53,990 bases of DNA from Paludibacteraceae bacterium (GCA_017443145.1 JAFSPA010000002.1:1-53990); one strand, 5' to 3'. Positions 6,419-15,708 are shown, counted from the first letter of the stretch. The notes: generated by a model not told the origin, from the sequence alone. Made by a program: numbers and translations.

Positions 6419-7306
6419 CTATTCTGCTGTCGGAGTGTTCGCTGGACTTTCTGGCTCATTCATAAAACGCTCCAATATGGATGGTATCCACTTTTCACTG
6501 AACCCTGCGCAAAATCCGAGAATAGGCAATAGATAATTATTTGTCGCATTGACCTCTATACTGCCTAATATCAGCCCGCTGTTAATCATGAACACAACTA
6601 AGACGGCAAAGATTACACCTATCAGAATACGTGAAAAAGCCTCTAAGTAATGCAGTTTTTTTGTTCCAAGACCGGTCATGTCCATTTTTCCATAACGCGT
6701 CCAAATCGACACATATGCTCCTACTGCACCCATCATTATTCCTATCATCTCTGGATGTTGCTGTCCGCAACAATACCATGCAACGGCACATGCAACTCCA
6801 AACAACATTACATAGAATGTCGCAGCCGTCAATAGTATATAGCGGGAACGCTCTTTGTTTCGGTCGTCCCGGTATTTCCCTGCTTCACGGATTGCCACAT
6901 CTACTTCCGGCCAATCATTTATCAGTGCAGCGTTGTAGCCCATGCCAAGTATTTTCTTGTAATTAATCACTTCGTCATGCGACAGGTTTTGTACCGGTAA
7001 CGATTGCGCTATACGTAGCTTAGACATTGCCTGATTCCTGCTCTTTTGATCTTCCGGTGTCAACTTGTCTTCTTTTTCAACACGCCATTTAATATCATTA
7101 TCCGCATCTATATATACTATGCGATGATAACCGTTTGGCTTTTCATCTCATTCGCTGGAATATAAAATCAAATATTGATCCACAATCCCGCCAAACTCTT
7201 CACGGTATTTTTTCTGTGCGTTGCTTAATGCTGGAAACCTCTCTTCCGGCGTTACAGCAAATAGCCTGCGCCATTTGGCTGCCATATATTTCCAAAGATT
7301 TGCCAT
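6419..7306 (-). pseudogene. Membrane protein gene interrupted by an in-frame TGA
   Basis: From the ATG at 7306 the frame gives 52 residues (starting MANLWKYMAAKWRRLFAVTP), then TGA at 7150-7148. It continues in the same frame for 28 residues (starting DEKPNGYHRIVYIDADND) into a 214-codon stretch ending at TAG 6421-6419. The whole is 296 codons with no frameshift. The C-terminal half has three or four membrane segments (about residues 160-185, 190-205 and 220-245 of the full frame). I recognise no family. TGA is a normal stop here (valS uses it), so this is a nonsense change, a sequence error, or two products with reinitiation at a TTG near 7063. Confidence 0.7.
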
Positions 7307-7339
7307 GGTTATTGTTTATATCATATATGGGTAATATAA

Positions 7340-8146
7340 TTACTTACAAAATTCCAATGTATAGGTAATATATGAGCCATTACGCGTTTCAGGTGTTAAT
7401 GTACAAGTCATACGGCAGTAATCTGCTGTGATTACCTCAATCTGGAACTTTAACGTATTGCCGACTGTCTCATCTGCACATAAGTTTTCACCCTGAATAA
7501 TAACACCGTCTTTCTCACTCCACCATTGAAGTTGCCTGCTTGTAGAAAAGAAAACACCTGATTCTGCAGCAGTATGATCCGGATTGAACATTAACCAAGG
7601 CTCACTTCCGATTTTGTCTTCCCGTAGTTGCTTATCCGCTAACGGACGACCATTCAACCACCGATGTTGAGTTAGAGTTCTTTTTGTTAATCTCCAACGA
7701 TGAGAGCATAATAATATATCACTATCACTCATCGGTATTTGTCTTTTAAAAGTTAGCTCTTGCCAATAATCATTTGTTGAACCTGTAAACAACACCAACT
7801 CTGATGGGGTCAGTTTTTTAATTAACCAATTTTCGTAATAGCCTACATTATAATGTTGACCGTTATTCTCACTTATATGCAACATCGGCTTTCCATAATC
7901 CATGCGCCACGTTCCGGTCCAAACGCCATTCGGTCTCTCCCCAAAGTCGGGACTGGAAATTGCCAACTTCCCCGATTCTTCAAAGTTCCATATTCCCGGG
8001 CTTTCATATTTATCTGTGTTTTGAGAATTAACTTCCGTTAGATTCCAAAAACCTATCAGATGTTGTTTGTATTCTTGCTCAGAAGGACAAGCATTCAAAA
8101 TTAATGTTGAATTTAATACAACTAAACAAAGTAATAATTTTTTCAT
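7340..8146 (-). CDS. Lipocalin-like lipoprotein, 268 aa
   Basis: The signal peptide ends in ILNAC (Cys 20). The mature part seems to hold two lipocalin-like units: one starting LIGFWNLTEVNSQNTDKYES (about residue 30), the other starting CSHRWRLTKRTLTQHRWLNG (about residue 147). The GxW followed by a run of short strands is how Bacteroidetes lipocalin-like domains begin. It is probably anchored in the envelope; no ligand can be inferred. It starts 29 bases after the stop of the BspA-like gene and is likely co-transcribed with it. Confidence 0.72.
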   Translation of the reverse strand: MKKLLLCLVVLNSTLILNACPSEQEYKQHLIGFWNLTEVNSQNTDKYESPGIWNFEESGKLAISSPDFGERPNGVWTGTWRMDYGKPMLHISENNGQHYNVGYYENWLIKKLTPSELVLFTGSTNDYWQELTFKRQIPMSDSDILLCSHRWRLTKRTLTQHRWLNGRPLADKQLREDKIGSEPWLMFNPDHTAAESGVFFSTSRQLQWWSEKDGVIIQGENLCADETVGNTLKFQIEVITADYCRMTCTLTPETRNGSYITYTLEFCK

Positions 8147-8175
8147 AATAGTAATTATTTTAATGGTTAAACATG

Positions 8176-9582
8176 TTATTTTCCAATATTCTTTCCTTGC
8201 ACATCGTAGGTCAGTTTGCCACTACGGATAAGCACTTGTCCGTTTTCTATGTATTTCTGCGGTGCAGAGGTCCCGCTTTCATAACTCTTTAGTCCTGTCA
8301 CCTCATCATTCTGCGTCTTGAACGAACCGTTCTCCTCGTCAATCACTTCGTCCCCGTTCAGACTTTGGCGAGTGTAATAATACTTCGTATCGGGCGAAAG
8401 ACCGGTAATAGTGAATGAATAGTACTCTGCATAACGATTTTCTTCATCTTCGCCTTTATACAGTGCCGGAGCACGTTTAGGGGCAAGATTACTTCCAAAG
8501 TCAATATTTGTCAAATGACCAATAGCGTCAAAGGTCAGCGACATGAAACGCTGCGTTTTAGCCTCATCCAGATAGAGTGTCCAGATATACCCCGTTGCAG
8601 AGAAATTCTGCACCCAACTGATCTCCGCACTACTCAAACCTGTTACTATCGGTGGCTCAATGGGAAGAATATGTTGGAAACTACTCCAACCTTTAGCTCG
8701 TTTATACTCTCCGACACTAACTCTTGGCACATAAAGAGCCATTTCTTCCGTGCAATCAAAGTTTGTAAATCCTGTCGTTGGTGGAGTGATTGCGCGGCAT
8801 ATGACTTTTTCAAGGACAGTCGTATTCGGTAATACACGACTCCCAATGTATTTCAGGTCAGCACCAAAAATAATTTCTCTTAATGAGTCTGCAGTAAAGT
8901 AAGTGTCATTCAAATGAGTTATGTAATCAGGATACCGAAAAGTCCTCATTCGACGTGCCTCATTAATAAATTTTATTCTTAATTCAAGATCTTTATCTGG
9001 CAAAATAAGTGTGTCAATATTCGTAGCTAAAAATGCATTAGTCGTAATACATACTACTCGTTGCGGAACGCGGAAACTTCCAGTCCGCTTTGGTGGATAT
9101 GCAATCAATGTATCCTTATTCCTGCTATATAAAACACCATTTATTGATGTTAGGTATTTCCCATTTTCTATTGCCCAATTTTCTAAACGGTCACACTTAG
9201 TTCTACCCAAAATCTGTAAAAGTGCACGTACATCACCAGCACCAAAAGTTGGCAAGCAATAGTCTTGAGGTAATAACAAGGTGCGAGGAGATGCTTTGGT
9301 CGCATCTAATAAAAAACCGAAATTAAGAATCAGTTTACTATAATCATAATTTATTTGATAAGTAACGCCTTCGTGAGTGACCGTCTCTGGTAATCGGAAT
9401 GTGTCAACCTCATATATCATATTATCCGGAAAATTAACCCAACGGTCAAGAGATACAGTTGTTTCATCATCTATAATGTAGTATATAGTGTCACCGTCCT
9501 GATTCGGTTCTGCAAAATCCCAAGCCTTGGCACCGGTAATTCCGATGCCAAGGATGAGAAGTATAGTTAGATAATGTTTCAT
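8176..9582 (-). CDS. Secreted BspA-like (LRR_5) protein with short C-terminal tail
   Basis: 468 aa with a signal peptide. The middle region carries irregular leucine-rich units (VVCITTNAFLATNIDTLILP, LREIIFGADLKYIGSRVLPN) and the typical BspA repeat end LYVPRVSVGEYKRAKGWSSF. A fibronectin-like segment follows (about residues 325-430, with GLSPDTKYYY). The C-terminus YIENGQVLIRSGKLTYDVQG is the short tail shared by secreted proteins of this window and may be a T9SS signal. It starts two bases after the stop of the large cargo gene, so translation is probably coupled. Surface exposure and adhesion are family-based inferences. Confidence 0.78.
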   Translation of the reverse strand: MKHYLTILLILGIGITGAKAWDFAEPNQDGDTIYYIIDDETTVSLDRWVNFPDNMIYEVDTFRLPETVTHEGVTYQINYDYSKLILNFGFLLDATKASPRTLLLPQDYCLPTFGAGDVRALLQILGRTKCDRLENWAIENGKYLTSINGVLYSRNKDTLIAYPPKRTGSFRVPQRVVCITTNAFLATNIDTLILPDKDLELRIKFINEARRMRTFRYPDYITHLNDTYFTADSLREIIFGADLKYIGSRVLPNTTVLEKVICRAITPPTTGFTNFDCTEEMALYVPRVSVGEYKRAKGWSSFQHILPIEPPIVTGLSSAEISWVQNFSATGYIWTLYLDEAKTQRFMSLTFDAIGHLTNIDFGSNLAPKRAPALYKGEDEENRYAEYYSFTITGLSPDTKYYYTRQSLNGDEVIDEENGSFKTQNDEVTGLKSYESGTSAPQKYIENGQVLIRSGKLTYDVQGKNIGK

Positions 9583-9584
9583 TT

Positions 9585-11945
9585 TTATTGCTTAATGAAT
9601 GGTTTGGTAATATGCTCATTGCCTTTATGTGCACACATTATATATTGCCCTTTAGGTAATACATTCAAATCAACTTTAGTGCCTAAACTATAATTTCTTT
9701 TTGATAGCACAACGCTGCCATTCATATCCACTATATATAGATCAACGAAATCCTCTACTTTTTTACTGAAATCCACGATAATATCATTTCCCGTCGGATT
9801 AGGGTAAAGCAAAAGGTTAGTTTCGTTATTTCTTTTTGGGGCAGATGGACTTACCGGAGCATGTACCAAAGAAACCTGCGATAAATTGGGAACAGCTCCA
9901 TATGTAATTAACGTTTTACACCCACTTGTAAATGTTACAATACAAACAAGTCCATATTGCTGTGAATTCACTATATCTTGTAGGTCTATATATGTTCCCT
10001 TAAAATTCACCAATTGCCCAGTATTAGAGTCCAAACCATCGACTATGGTGCCATTATCAAAGAAATACCAATCGCATAAAGCAATTGTGTTAGTTCCATA
10101 ATTATTAATTGTATAGCCCTTCACATGAAGATTGATACCAGGAATAACATAATCAAGATATTGTATCGTCGCAGGATTTGTCACAATATTTACATAAGTA
10201 TCTATTGTATCGCTACTACCACACTTGCCAGTTCCTGTTCCCCAAGCTTGAATATGATATGAACCGGTTTGACCATCAGTTGTGATAGTTACAGAAGTTA
10301 GGCGTTGACCTTGATAGTCGGGATTTAATGCGCTTGGAATACTCCATCCGTATGTTTGGGTTGAATTGCTTGAGGCCTCGACTAATGAAAGAGTTATTTC
10401 ATCAGACATATTATAGGCTACACATTCTTTAGATTTAAGGATTGATATCGGTGCTTCTGGCCCAAATGTCAGAGTGACTTTTGTAGTATCACCTGTATAA
10501 TATTTTGTCCCATCAAAGGCCCCGATTGGGATTATCGCTAACTTAGTCATATCAGGTGTAACTGAATATGTTAAACTTGTTATACCCAAATCAGTAATGG
10601 TGTCTTTTGCTATATTCGCTCCCTTGTAAAGTATCCATTCGTAGTTTGTTGCACGTGGTCCTTTATCCCAACTCGAGATAGAGAATGTGTTTGTGCTATT
10701 AGGAATGATACATGTAGTATTACTTACGTTCAACACTTTTGCTGGTTTCATATATACAGGAATCTCCGCCGTTTGTGGTTCAGACGAGCATGTGATCTTG
10801 GATGTAACACTCAACACGTCCGCTAACAGAACCTCGTTGTCATTTATTGGTTTTAATTTTGCAGTATAGCCTGTTGCGGAAGAATATGTATTTGTAATCA
10901 ATAGCCATCCAGATGGAGGTGTCCAATTTAAACCTCCTCCTGCTGCACCCTCTAAGATGAACTCATATTCTTTATTCATTTCATATGGTGCCGCTATGTT
11001 TGAAGTTATTCTGGCATTATTACTCCATTGCCGACCTACTTTGACGGTTGTATAACTTGCACTACACCTCTCATTTCCATCATAGTACGCGATGACCGTA
11101 ACAGATGCAGAAGCATCATTTGCAGGGGATATATATGCACTGTCTGTGTGCACAGAATCAACATCAATTATCCATGTATCATCACTACAACTCCAATTAT
11201 ATTTAACTCCTGGTTGAGGATCGCTCACATAAAATAAAACTCCTTGTTCACCATGCGTAATACAACGAGATACAATCGTCGGTTTGGGTGCAGCTTTGCC
11301 AAGAGATTTAAGCACTTTTGTGGTTCCGTTAGCGAGACCAACTTGTACGCTTATCTGATCTGCTCCGGTAACTTCTCCCACTACGAATGTAATGGAACTG
11401 CCATCACCTGCATTATATATTATCTGTTGGGCAAGATTACCAGAAAGAGTCCACAAATATTCATCAACACCTATACCCTGATTTAGGTTCTTGGTCAGTA
11501 TTGGATCTATAGAATAAACAACCGTGTCGCCTGAAAGAATACAATCAGGACCGGAAATTTCAAGATTATATGGCGTTAGATTAGGATCAAATTGTTTATA
11601 TACATATATTGCAACAGCTTTTTCGCCACAATGACACGTTGTAGAAGGATTGTCATCATAATAGTAATAAACTCTACCTTTGGCAGGGCCTGTAGAATAT
11701 ATTTGCACTTCAGTAGGGGACTTATGATTCTCATCAATAAGTAAGTCTCCACTAACTCCCCAACCCGTATAATCAGACGTGTGCTCGGTCATAGTTACAA
11801 TAAATGAACCGGAACCGGACACAACAATTGAATCATATGCACTTAGCCAAGTCCCGCTATATTGCAAGCCTGTAGCTGCATTATTTGCATTGGCAAATAT
11901 AATGCCCATCGCCAAAGCTAATGAGATAAATAAAATTTTCTTCAT
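9585..11945 (-). CDS. Large secreted protein with Ig/PKD-like repeats and a type A T9SS sorting domain
   Basis: About 786 aa from the second ATG (MKKILFISLALAMGIIFANA), chosen because it starts the signal peptide directly; an ATG at 11957 is the alternative. The body holds several repeats of about 85 residues with paired cysteines and motifs such as ISGPDCILSGDTVVYSI and ATNYEWILYKG, as in PKD/Ig-like modules of Bacteroidetes surface proteins. The last 75 residues are a Por_Secre_tail domain: LLLYPNPTGNDIIVDF, then VDLYIVDMNGSVVLSKR and LPKGQYIMCA. It should be exported by the T9SS encoded at 26035-32002. Confidence 0.85.
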   Translation of the reverse strand: MKKILFISLALAMGIIFANANNAATGLQYSGTWLSAYDSIVVSGSGSFIVTMTEHTSDYTGWGVSGDLLIDENHKSPTEVQIYSTGPAKGRVYYYYDDNPSTTCHCGEKAVAIYVYKQFDPNLTPYNLEISGPDCILSGDTVVYSIDPILTKNLNQGIGVDEYLWTLSGNLAQQIIYNAGDGSSITFVVGEVTGADQISVQVGLANGTTKVLKSLGKAAPKPTIVSRCITHGEQGVLFYVSDPQPGVKYNWSCSDDTWIIDVDSVHTDSAYISPANDASASVTVIAYYDGNERCSASYTTVKVGRQWSNNARITSNIAAPYEMNKEYEFILEGAAGGGLNWTPPSGWLLITNTYSSATGYTAKLKPINDNEVLLADVLSVTSKITCSSEPQTAEIPVYMKPAKVLNVSNTTCIIPNSTNTFSISSWDKGPRATNYEWILYKGANIAKDTITDLGITSLTYSVTPDMTKLAIIPIGAFDGTKYYTGDTTKVTLTFGPEAPISILKSKECVAYNMSDEITLSLVEASSNSTQTYGWSIPSALNPDYQGQRLTSVTITTDGQTGSYHIQAWGTGTGKCGSSDTIDTYVNIVTNPATIQYLDYVIPGINLHVKGYTINNYGTNTIALCDWYFFDNGTIVDGLDSNTGQLVNFKGTYIDLQDIVNSQQYGLVCIVTFTSGCKTLITYGAVPNLSQVSLVHAPVSPSAPKRNNETNLLLYPNPTGNDIIVDFSKKVEDFVDLYIVDMNGSVVLSKRNYSLGTKVDLNVLPKGQYIMCAHKGNEHITKPFIKQ

Positions 11946-11973
11946 AACTGTAAACATGTTAATTGGTTATTAA

Positions 11974-12369
11974 TTATGGTACTAAAAATTGTCCCGTCAG
12001 GGCACCGTACGCTGTTTGGATGTTCAGCACGTAAACGCCAGCGTTGGGGATTTGCTGTTGCAAGGACTCTGTAAAGTTAGAGTTAACGACGATGTTACCT
12101 GTCGAAGCATTAACGACAATAGCCTGTGCAGACGGGATGTCTTCATTCAGTATCGTTACTGACAAAGCATTGCCGTTAATAGTAGCGCGAAAATCTCCAG
12201 GACGCGTCGGTACGTCACCAGATTGTTCTGGATTATCTAAAGGATTATCTCCTGGTAGAGGAGTCATACTAACCACCTCAAACAGAGGAATAACAACTTC
12301 CTCTGCGCGGAGGACACATGGCATTGTCAAGAGTGCGCCCAATGCTAAAGCAATAAATACGTTTTTCAT
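11974..12369 (-). CDS. Small secreted DUF3244-like protein
   Basis: 131 aa from the ATG that begins the signal peptide MKNVFIALALGALLTMPCVL; an ATG at 12405 would place 12 polar residues before it. The mature part resembles DUF3244: a Pro-rich N-terminus, then FRATINGNALSVTILNEDI and AIVVNASTGNIVV, ending NAGVYVLNIQTAYGALTGQF. The fold should be one Ig-like beta-sandwich. It is the first gene of the leftward run and has a strong promoter at 12446-12476, with a hairpin at the very start of the mRNA. The orphan tail at 6365-6418 matches its C-terminus. Confidence 0.72.
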   Translation of the reverse strand: MKNVFIALALGALLTMPCVLRAEEVVIPLFEVVSMTPLPGDNPLDNPEQSGDVPTRPGDFRATINGNALSVTILNEDIPSAQAIVVNASTGNIVVNSNFTESLQQQIPNAGVYVLNIQTAYGALTGQFLVP

Positions 12370-12418
12370 ACTCGTTTTTAATTTGGTTAATAAATTGAGT
12401 TTCATTTACAAAAATTAT

Positions 12419-12443
12419 GCGTCAAACCATTACGATTTGACGC
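12419..12443 (-). promoter_or_regulatory. Hairpin at the 5' end of the surface-gene transcript
   Basis: GCGTCAAA (12419-12426) and TTTGACGC (12436-12443) form a perfect 8-bp stem with a 9-base loop. It starts three bases after the -7 element at 12446-12453, so the mRNA would begin with this hairpin. A role in mRNA stability is possible. Confidence 0.6.
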
Positions 12444-12445
12444 TG

Positions 12446-12476
12446 CAAAGGTACTGCTTTTGTCTGATATGGCAAA
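12446..12476 (-). promoter_or_regulatory. Promoter of the leftward surface-gene run
   Basis: TTTG (12476-12473, within TTTTGCCATAT), 19 bases, then TACCTTTG (12453-12446) on the minus strand. It drives 11974-12369 and, because gaps are short and no terminator is visible, probably the genes down to about 7340 or further. Confidence 0.72.
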
Positions 12477-12566
12477 ATTTTGAATTGGGAAATGTTAAAA
12501 GCCTAAACTGCTGATTATAAGCAAGTTCAGATTTTTGGTATTGGGAAATTTTAGATTGAAAACCAG

Positions 12567-14024
12567 TTATTTCATCATACTAAGCAAAAAAATGCGTAAA
12601 TTAGAGGTATTCGTTCCCAATTTTCGCGCCGTAGTGTATTTTAATTTGCCTAAACCACTTTGTGCATATGGCAGCAAATCTACCATCTGCTTAGTACTTG
12701 CTTGAAATAATACTAATAAGCAAAGTCGAATTTCTTTCTCAGACAAAGAATATGCATGTAGTTGATCAACAATTCCAAACATGCGAAAGTTGACAATTGA
12801 GCACATTATTTCATAATCGTTCCAGCGTAAATCCTTTCTAATATTATTGGGATCATGAAACTGATGACATACACTCTCCACTTCTTCTATGATTTGTTTA
12901 CGCTTTTCCGTTTGTAGCAAAGATAAGTTATTAATGCTATCTTCTATTATATTCTGTTCCTGTTTCTTTTCCTGCACCTCAATTATTAACTTATGGTGTT
13001 GCTTGCGTTTTCGCCATATATAGTATAAAATGCCAATAGCAAGGACAAACAATATTATTCCTACGACTGCATACAACCACCGCATGTCGGGTCGACGCCC
13101 TAAATCTTGTTCTAGTAATTGAACCGCTTGAGATAATTTGCCTTGACGTATTTCTATTTGTTTTTGTATATCTGCGCGTTCTGCACTAAGCCCATAAACT
13201 TTGTAGCCATTATTAATGCTATCACAATGAATTAATATGTATAATGCATTATTTAAATTAAACAACTCGGAAGATGAGGCCATCGTTCGTTGAGCATAAT
13301 CTGTGGCTGAATCATATTGATGTAGATGGCAAAATGCTTGGGCCATTGATATTAGTTGCATTGGACTTTCTCCATTGAGTTTTGATATTGAATCAGCGTA
13401 ATATAAAACGGAATCATACTTATGCAGATACTTGCAGAGGATTAAATGCGCTTCTACATTCTTTACTAGTAACTGCCTATCGAAATTTGGTTCAGGCATG
13501 CTATCCAATATAGTATATACCCTATTTTGTTTCCCCTGTTTAGCACATTCAAATGCCATATCACTACGTAGACAGTAATATAATATGATGTCGCCATTTT
13601 TGAGGAATAGGTCTGCGGAACGGGAATACATATCGTAAGCCAACTGGTATTCACTTGCCAAGTGACAAATAGACCCCATATTGGAATACGTTCGTGCAAG
13701 GATATGATAATCGCGCGTGTTGGTATGTGTCGCGTTGATGAAGACCTGCATCGCAGCAACAGGGTCATCATTATTGCGCAGGAGGCGACCGTAATAATAG
13801 CACGCTCGCGCATAATCCGTCGGATAGAGGTACTGCCACTTCCCTAACGTATTATACGCCTCCGCCATAGTGACACTATCCGTATATGCCACTCCTTCAG
13901 CACGCAGACTATCGGCAACAGCAATCACTTCTCGCGCCTCACGCACTGCCCGCGACGAACAACCCGTCAGCATTACACCGACAGCTACAACAGCCGATAA
14001 CAATATGCCCCACCTCACTTTCAT
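12567..14024 (-). CDS. Membrane-anchored TPR regulator with C-terminal LuxR-like HTH
   Basis: 485 aa. The N-terminal signal has a lipobox (LTGC, Cys 22). Residues about 50-300 form TPR-like helical repeats (YYYGRLLRNNDDPVAAMQVF, LARTYSNMGSICHLASEYQL). A single membrane segment lies at about 316-337 (WLYAVVGIILFVLAIGILYY), then a basic region and a coiled coil to about 390. An HTH-like end follows (LSEKEIRLCLLVLFQAS, about 427-477). This build (periplasmic TPR sensor, cytoplasmic DNA-binding tail) is common in Bacteroidetes. It may control the surface genes just downstream on the same strand; that is inference. Its promoter ends 4 bases before the ATG. Confidence 0.82.
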   Translation of the reverse strand: MKVRWGILLSAVVAVGVMLTGCSSRAVREAREVIAVADSLRAEGVAYTDSVTMAEAYNTLGKWQYLYPTDYARACYYYGRLLRNNDDPVAAMQVFINATHTNTRDYHILARTYSNMGSICHLASEYQLAYDMYSRSADLFLKNGDIILYYCLRSDMAFECAKQGKQNRVYTILDSMPEPNFDRQLLVKNVEAHLILCKYLHKYDSVLYYADSISKLNGESPMQLISMAQAFCHLHQYDSATDYAQRTMASSSELFNLNNALYILIHCDSINNGYKVYGLSAERADIQKQIEIRQGKLSQAVQLLEQDLGRRPDMRWLYAVVGIILFVLAIGILYYIWRKRKQHHKLIIEVQEKKQEQNIIEDSINNLSLLQTEKRKQIIEEVESVCHQFHDPNNIRKDLRWNDYEIMCSIVNFRMFGIVDQLHAYSLSEKEIRLCLLVLFQASTKQMVDLLPYAQSGLGKLKYTTARKLGTNTSNLRIFLLSMMK

Positions 14025-14028
14025 GCCG

Positions 14029-14060
14029 CAAAGGTACTGCTATTTTCCGACATACACAAA
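14029..14060 (-). promoter_or_regulatory. Promoter that makes the TPR-HTH mRNA leaderless or nearly so
   Basis: TTTG (14060-14057), 20 bases, then TACCTTTG (14036-14029) on the minus strand. Only CGGC separates the element from the ATG at 14024. With the usual start 3-6 bases past the element, the mRNA would begin at or next to the start codon. Confidence 0.7.
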
Positions 14061-14098
14061 TAAAAGTGCAAGTTTCGTTAAAATCCTGCACCTTACCA

Positions 14099-14152
14099 TC
14101 ACCTCCTTCCGCTTAGCTTGTTCCCTTCCACGTCCAAAAAGGAACAACCCAT
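14099..14152 (-). CDS. Possible 17-codon leader ORF between two promoters
   Basis: The ATG at 14152 lies 7 bases after the -7 element of the promoter at 14160-14191 and opens MGCSFLDVEGNKLSGRR. It ends at TGA 14101-14099, next to AGGAGG. An imperfect GTGCA/TGCAC hairpin follows at about 14070-14096, before the second promoter. It could be a leader peptide acting on the TPR-HTH gene, or chance. Nothing but position supports it. Confidence 0.2.
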   Translation of the reverse strand: MGCSFLDVEGNKLSGRR

Positions 14153-14159
14153 TTCGCTG

Positions 14160-14191
14160 CAAAGGTACTGCTTTTTTTGCATATATGCAAA
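14160..14191 (-). promoter_or_regulatory. Upstream promoter of the TPR-HTH gene
   Basis: TTTG (14191-14188, within TTTGCATATATGC), 20 bases, then TACCTTTG (14167-14160) on the minus strand. It would give a second TPR-HTH transcript with a leader of about 130 bases. It is divergent from the promoter at 14217-14248. Confidence 0.7.
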
Positions 14192-14216
14192 TAAATGAGT
14201 AAAAAAGTGAAAATAA

Positions 14217-14248
14217 TTTGCGAATATCATTTTTTTGCAGTACCTTTG
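14217..14248 (+). promoter_or_regulatory. Promoter of the DUF6359-like gene
   Basis: TTTG (14217-14220), 20 bases, then TACCTTTG (14241-14248). The leader to the ATG at 14284 is about 33 bases. Confidence 0.72.
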
Positions 14249-14283
14249 CGCGTTTTTTGTGAATTGTGAAAAGATACGATATT

Positions 14284-15708
14284 ATGAAAAAAGTTTGGAG
14301 TGTAGTTATTTTATTGTGCTTGAGCACGGCGATGTTCTCACAAGACGTGGTATTGTTCTACGAGTCGTTTGACCAATGTATCGGTTACGGTACACCGGGT
14401 TCGGATGACTATGAGGATATGGGTTATACCGGCGGAAACGACAATCAGTTTAGCGGTAATATCGCGACAGGTGTGGTGCTGACGGATAATCAGAACTGGA
14501 CCGACAGTTATGCTTACGGTGCCTATCAGTGCGCCAAAGTGGGACACAGCAAGTACGCGGGTTATGTGACGACGCCGACCATCACTTGCACCGGCGACGT
14601 GGTGCTGACCTTCCGCGCTGCGCCGTGGACAGGCGACTCGCTGATGAATATCCAAGTGACAGGCGGTACGCCGGACAAAGCGGCTTTTGAGCTCAAGAAG
14701 AACGACTGGACTACTATACGCGTGAACATCACTGACGTGACAGAGAGCGTGAAGATTAAGTTCCACTCCGTCAATAAGCACCGTTTCTTCTTAGACGATG
14801 TGACATTACTGCCGCCAGACCCGGACGAGCCGGCTATTCGACTGATGTCGAGCCCGTTGGTTGAACTGGGTTTCTTAGGCAAGAACTACACAAAGCAGTA
14901 TGCTAACGTGCAGGTAGTGGGAACAAACCTGAGTAGCGGTATAACGGTGAACTTTACCAATAACGACGGATACTATTTTGCAGCCAGCATGCGGTCGTTA
15001 TCGTCTGAAGGAGGCAAACTGACGGTATCGTTTGGCGAAGGTGCAAAAGCCGGAACGTACAGCGCAACGATTGAGTTGAGCGCAACGGGTAAGAATGGCG
15101 CGAAAGTGACGAAGAAAATCAATATCGGCGCCGAAGTGAGCGAACTGGATTTGGAAGGCAGCGGCACGCGAATGGACCCATACACGGTAGGCGACGTGAT
15201 ACTGCTTGCTAATAATCCTGGCACTGTTTGGGCGGAGACACGTTATTGGGTGAAAGGGTACGTATTAGGAGCCGTGAAGCGGTATAACACCGACCAGTTT
15301 GACGGCATATGCACCAACGACAAGACCTCACTTGTGCTTGCCGGTGCGCCCGATGAGACGAATTACGACAAGGTTGCGACGGTAGAGTTAGTGTCGGGCG
15401 ACGCTCGCAATGCGCTGAATGTGGTAGATAACCCGCAACTGATTGGACAAATGGTCAAAGTGTGGGGCGAACTGCTTAACGACAAAGCTAATCCGCTGTA
15501 TCTGCAGAAGCCCGGTGTGCGCAACGTGAAGTATAATGAGCAATACGTGCGGCCGTGGGACCAAGATGAGCCGGAAGAGTATGATCCGACAACAAAAATC
15601 AGCTATCAGCAATCAGCTGTCAGCATTCAGAAAATTATTCGCAACGGGCAACTATTCATCATTCGAGATAACGCAATATACACTATAACAGGACAAATAG
15701 CTGAATAA
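14284..15708 (+). CDS. Secreted multidomain protein with DUF6359-like domain and short C-terminal tail
   Basis: 474 aa from the ATG that begins the signal peptide [20 protein letters not shown]; an in-frame ATG at 14266 is less likely. The N-terminal domain (about 20-180) looks like a beta-sandwich of the choice-of-anchor type ([15 protein letters not shown], then [18 protein letters not shown]). A second beta domain (about 190-290) resembles Ig-like modules. The third ([18 protein letters not shown], then [13 protein letters not shown]) fits DUF6359, an OB-like fold. It ends in the short tail [19 protein letters not shown]. The stop is one base before the valS ATG, so readthrough into valS is likely. 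Confidence 0.78.
   Translation: MKKVWSVVILLCLSTAMFSQDVVLFYESFDQCIGYGTPGSDDYEDMGYTGGNDNQFSGNIATGVVLTDNQNWTDSYAYGAYQCAKVGHSKYAGYVTTPTITCTGDVVLTFRAAPWTGDSLMNIQVTGGTPDKAAFELKKNDWTTIRVNITDVTESVKIKFHSVNKHRFFLDDVTLLPPDPDEPAIRLMSSPLVELGFLGKNYTKQYANVQVVGTNLSSGITVNFTNNDGYYFAASMRSLSSEGGKLTVSFGEGAKAGTYSATIELSATGKNGAKVTKKINIGAEVSELDLEGSGTRMDPYTVGDVILLANNPGTVWAETRYWVKGYVLGAVKRYNTDQFDGICTNDKTSLVLAGAPDETNYDKVATVELVSGDARNALNVVDNPQLIGQMVKVWGELLNDKANPLYLQKPGVRNVKYNEQYVRPWDQDEPEEYDPTTKISYQQSAVSIQKIIRNGQLFIIRDNAIYTITGQIAE

Noticed and set aside
7063..7150. UGA read as selenocysteine in the membrane protein
   Set aside because: The site is not a redox context, no SECIS-like hairpin is evident after it, and a later TAG also interrupts the same ancestral frame.
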